Source of the DNA: Lachnospira sp. UBA5912
Lineage (GTDB): Bacteria; Bacillota; Clostridia; Lachnospirales; Lachnospiraceae
NCBI GenBank assembly: GCA_002435585.1
Contig: DJDY01000095.1
Location: forward strand, 1,829-16,701
Length of the DNA stretch: 14,873 bases
Reading direction: 5' to 3'
Shown: positions 14,639 through 14,873 of the stretch, one piece after another
How the letters are laid out: every line of letters begins with the position of its first letter
Position numbering within the stretch: the first letter of the stretch is position 1
Notes under the pieces: model-generated
The model's database searches: none
What the model was told of the DNA's origin: nothing
The model's input: only the letters and a program-made list of their open reading frames with translations
Position numbers and translations under genes: made by a program

Positions 14639-14873
14639 TCATTCTATCTTCTCAAAAAATTCTTTCGTAATATAATCTTCCACAACATAGCTTTCCATAA
14701 GTTTCTTAAGTGTGACCATATCATGCAATTCCTCACTTGCCAGACAATCATTGATTGCATCAAATCTTCCACATGATTCATCAGCATTAATATCATCACA
14801 TACTATATTGTACTCTTTGGTTTTTTCATCATCGCCGATTGTGAAATAGTAGGTTATTTTATCATCATAGAAC
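14639..14873 (-). CDS. C-terminal fragment of an unknown protein, possibly DUF5717-like
   Basis: The frame opens at the window edge and runs 77 codons to TGA (14639-14641). The fragment starts FYDDKITYYFTIGDDEKTKE and continues with an acidic stretch rich in Asp (CDDINADESCGRFDAIND), then helices ending EDYITKEFFEKIE. A final beta hairpin followed by a short helical tail is all that can be described. In Lachnospiraceae genomes a very large DUF5717 protein often lies directly upstream of the DUF5716 gene, and this tail would fit, but that is recollection and inference. The next gene's start is 30 bases beyond this stop, so they are surely co-transcribed. Confidence 0.65.
   Translation of the reverse strand, partial: FYDDKITYYFTIGDDEKTKEYNIVCDDINADESCGRFDAINDCLASEELHDMVTLKKLMESYVVEDYITKEFFEKIE

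Overview
The window looks like chromosomal DNA of a low-GC Gram-positive anaerobe of the class Clostridia, most likely family Lachnospiraceae (the Lachnospira/[Eubacterium] eligens/Roseburia neighbourhood). This rests on AT-rich intergenic DNA, strong GGAGG-type ribosome binding sites, an unfused pyrB-pyrI pair, a type A RNase P RNA, and an operon whose genes resemble Lachnospiraceae proteins of unknown function. No sequence search was possible, so the assignment is from recognition only.

Left part (1-3640): the window opens in the end of a lactonase-family beta-propeller gene (+). It meets trpS (-) across a shared terminator and a short decayed fragment that resembles the C-terminus of Rpn/PD-(D/E)XK transposase-like proteins. 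trpS and pyrB diverge from two back-to-back promoters whose -35 boxes abut and are covered by a small inverted repeat. pyrB and pyrI encode the catalytic and regulatory chains of aspartate transcarbamoylase. They are separated by an unusually long 268-nt spacer with a long hairpin and a possible H-type pseudoknot ending five bases before the pyrI Shine-Dalgarno. This is the best candidate here for an undescribed regulatory RNA.

Middle (3678-10907, all -): a membrane-anchored DUF4012 protein lies just downstream of the RNase P RNA gene rnpB, which carries a three-hairpin expansion and has a clear promoter. Upstream of these lies pheS-pheT-queA: phenylalanyl-tRNA synthetase alpha and beta chains, then the queuosine enzyme QueA. 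pheS has its own promoter. With trpS and rnpB the region is rich in tRNA maturation and charging genes, but no T-box leader was found before either synthetase locus.

Right part (11076-14873, all -): a compact, probably translationally coupled operon of four genes of unknown function. In order of transcription these are the end of an unidentified (possibly DUF5717-like) protein, a degenerate actin/Hsp70-fold protein resembling DUF5716, a TPR-like protein, and a two-transmembrane coiled-coil protein with a long charged N-terminal tail. The organisation suggests one membrane-associated complex or pathway with no experimentally described role known to me. It is the best candidate for an undescribed protein system in the window.
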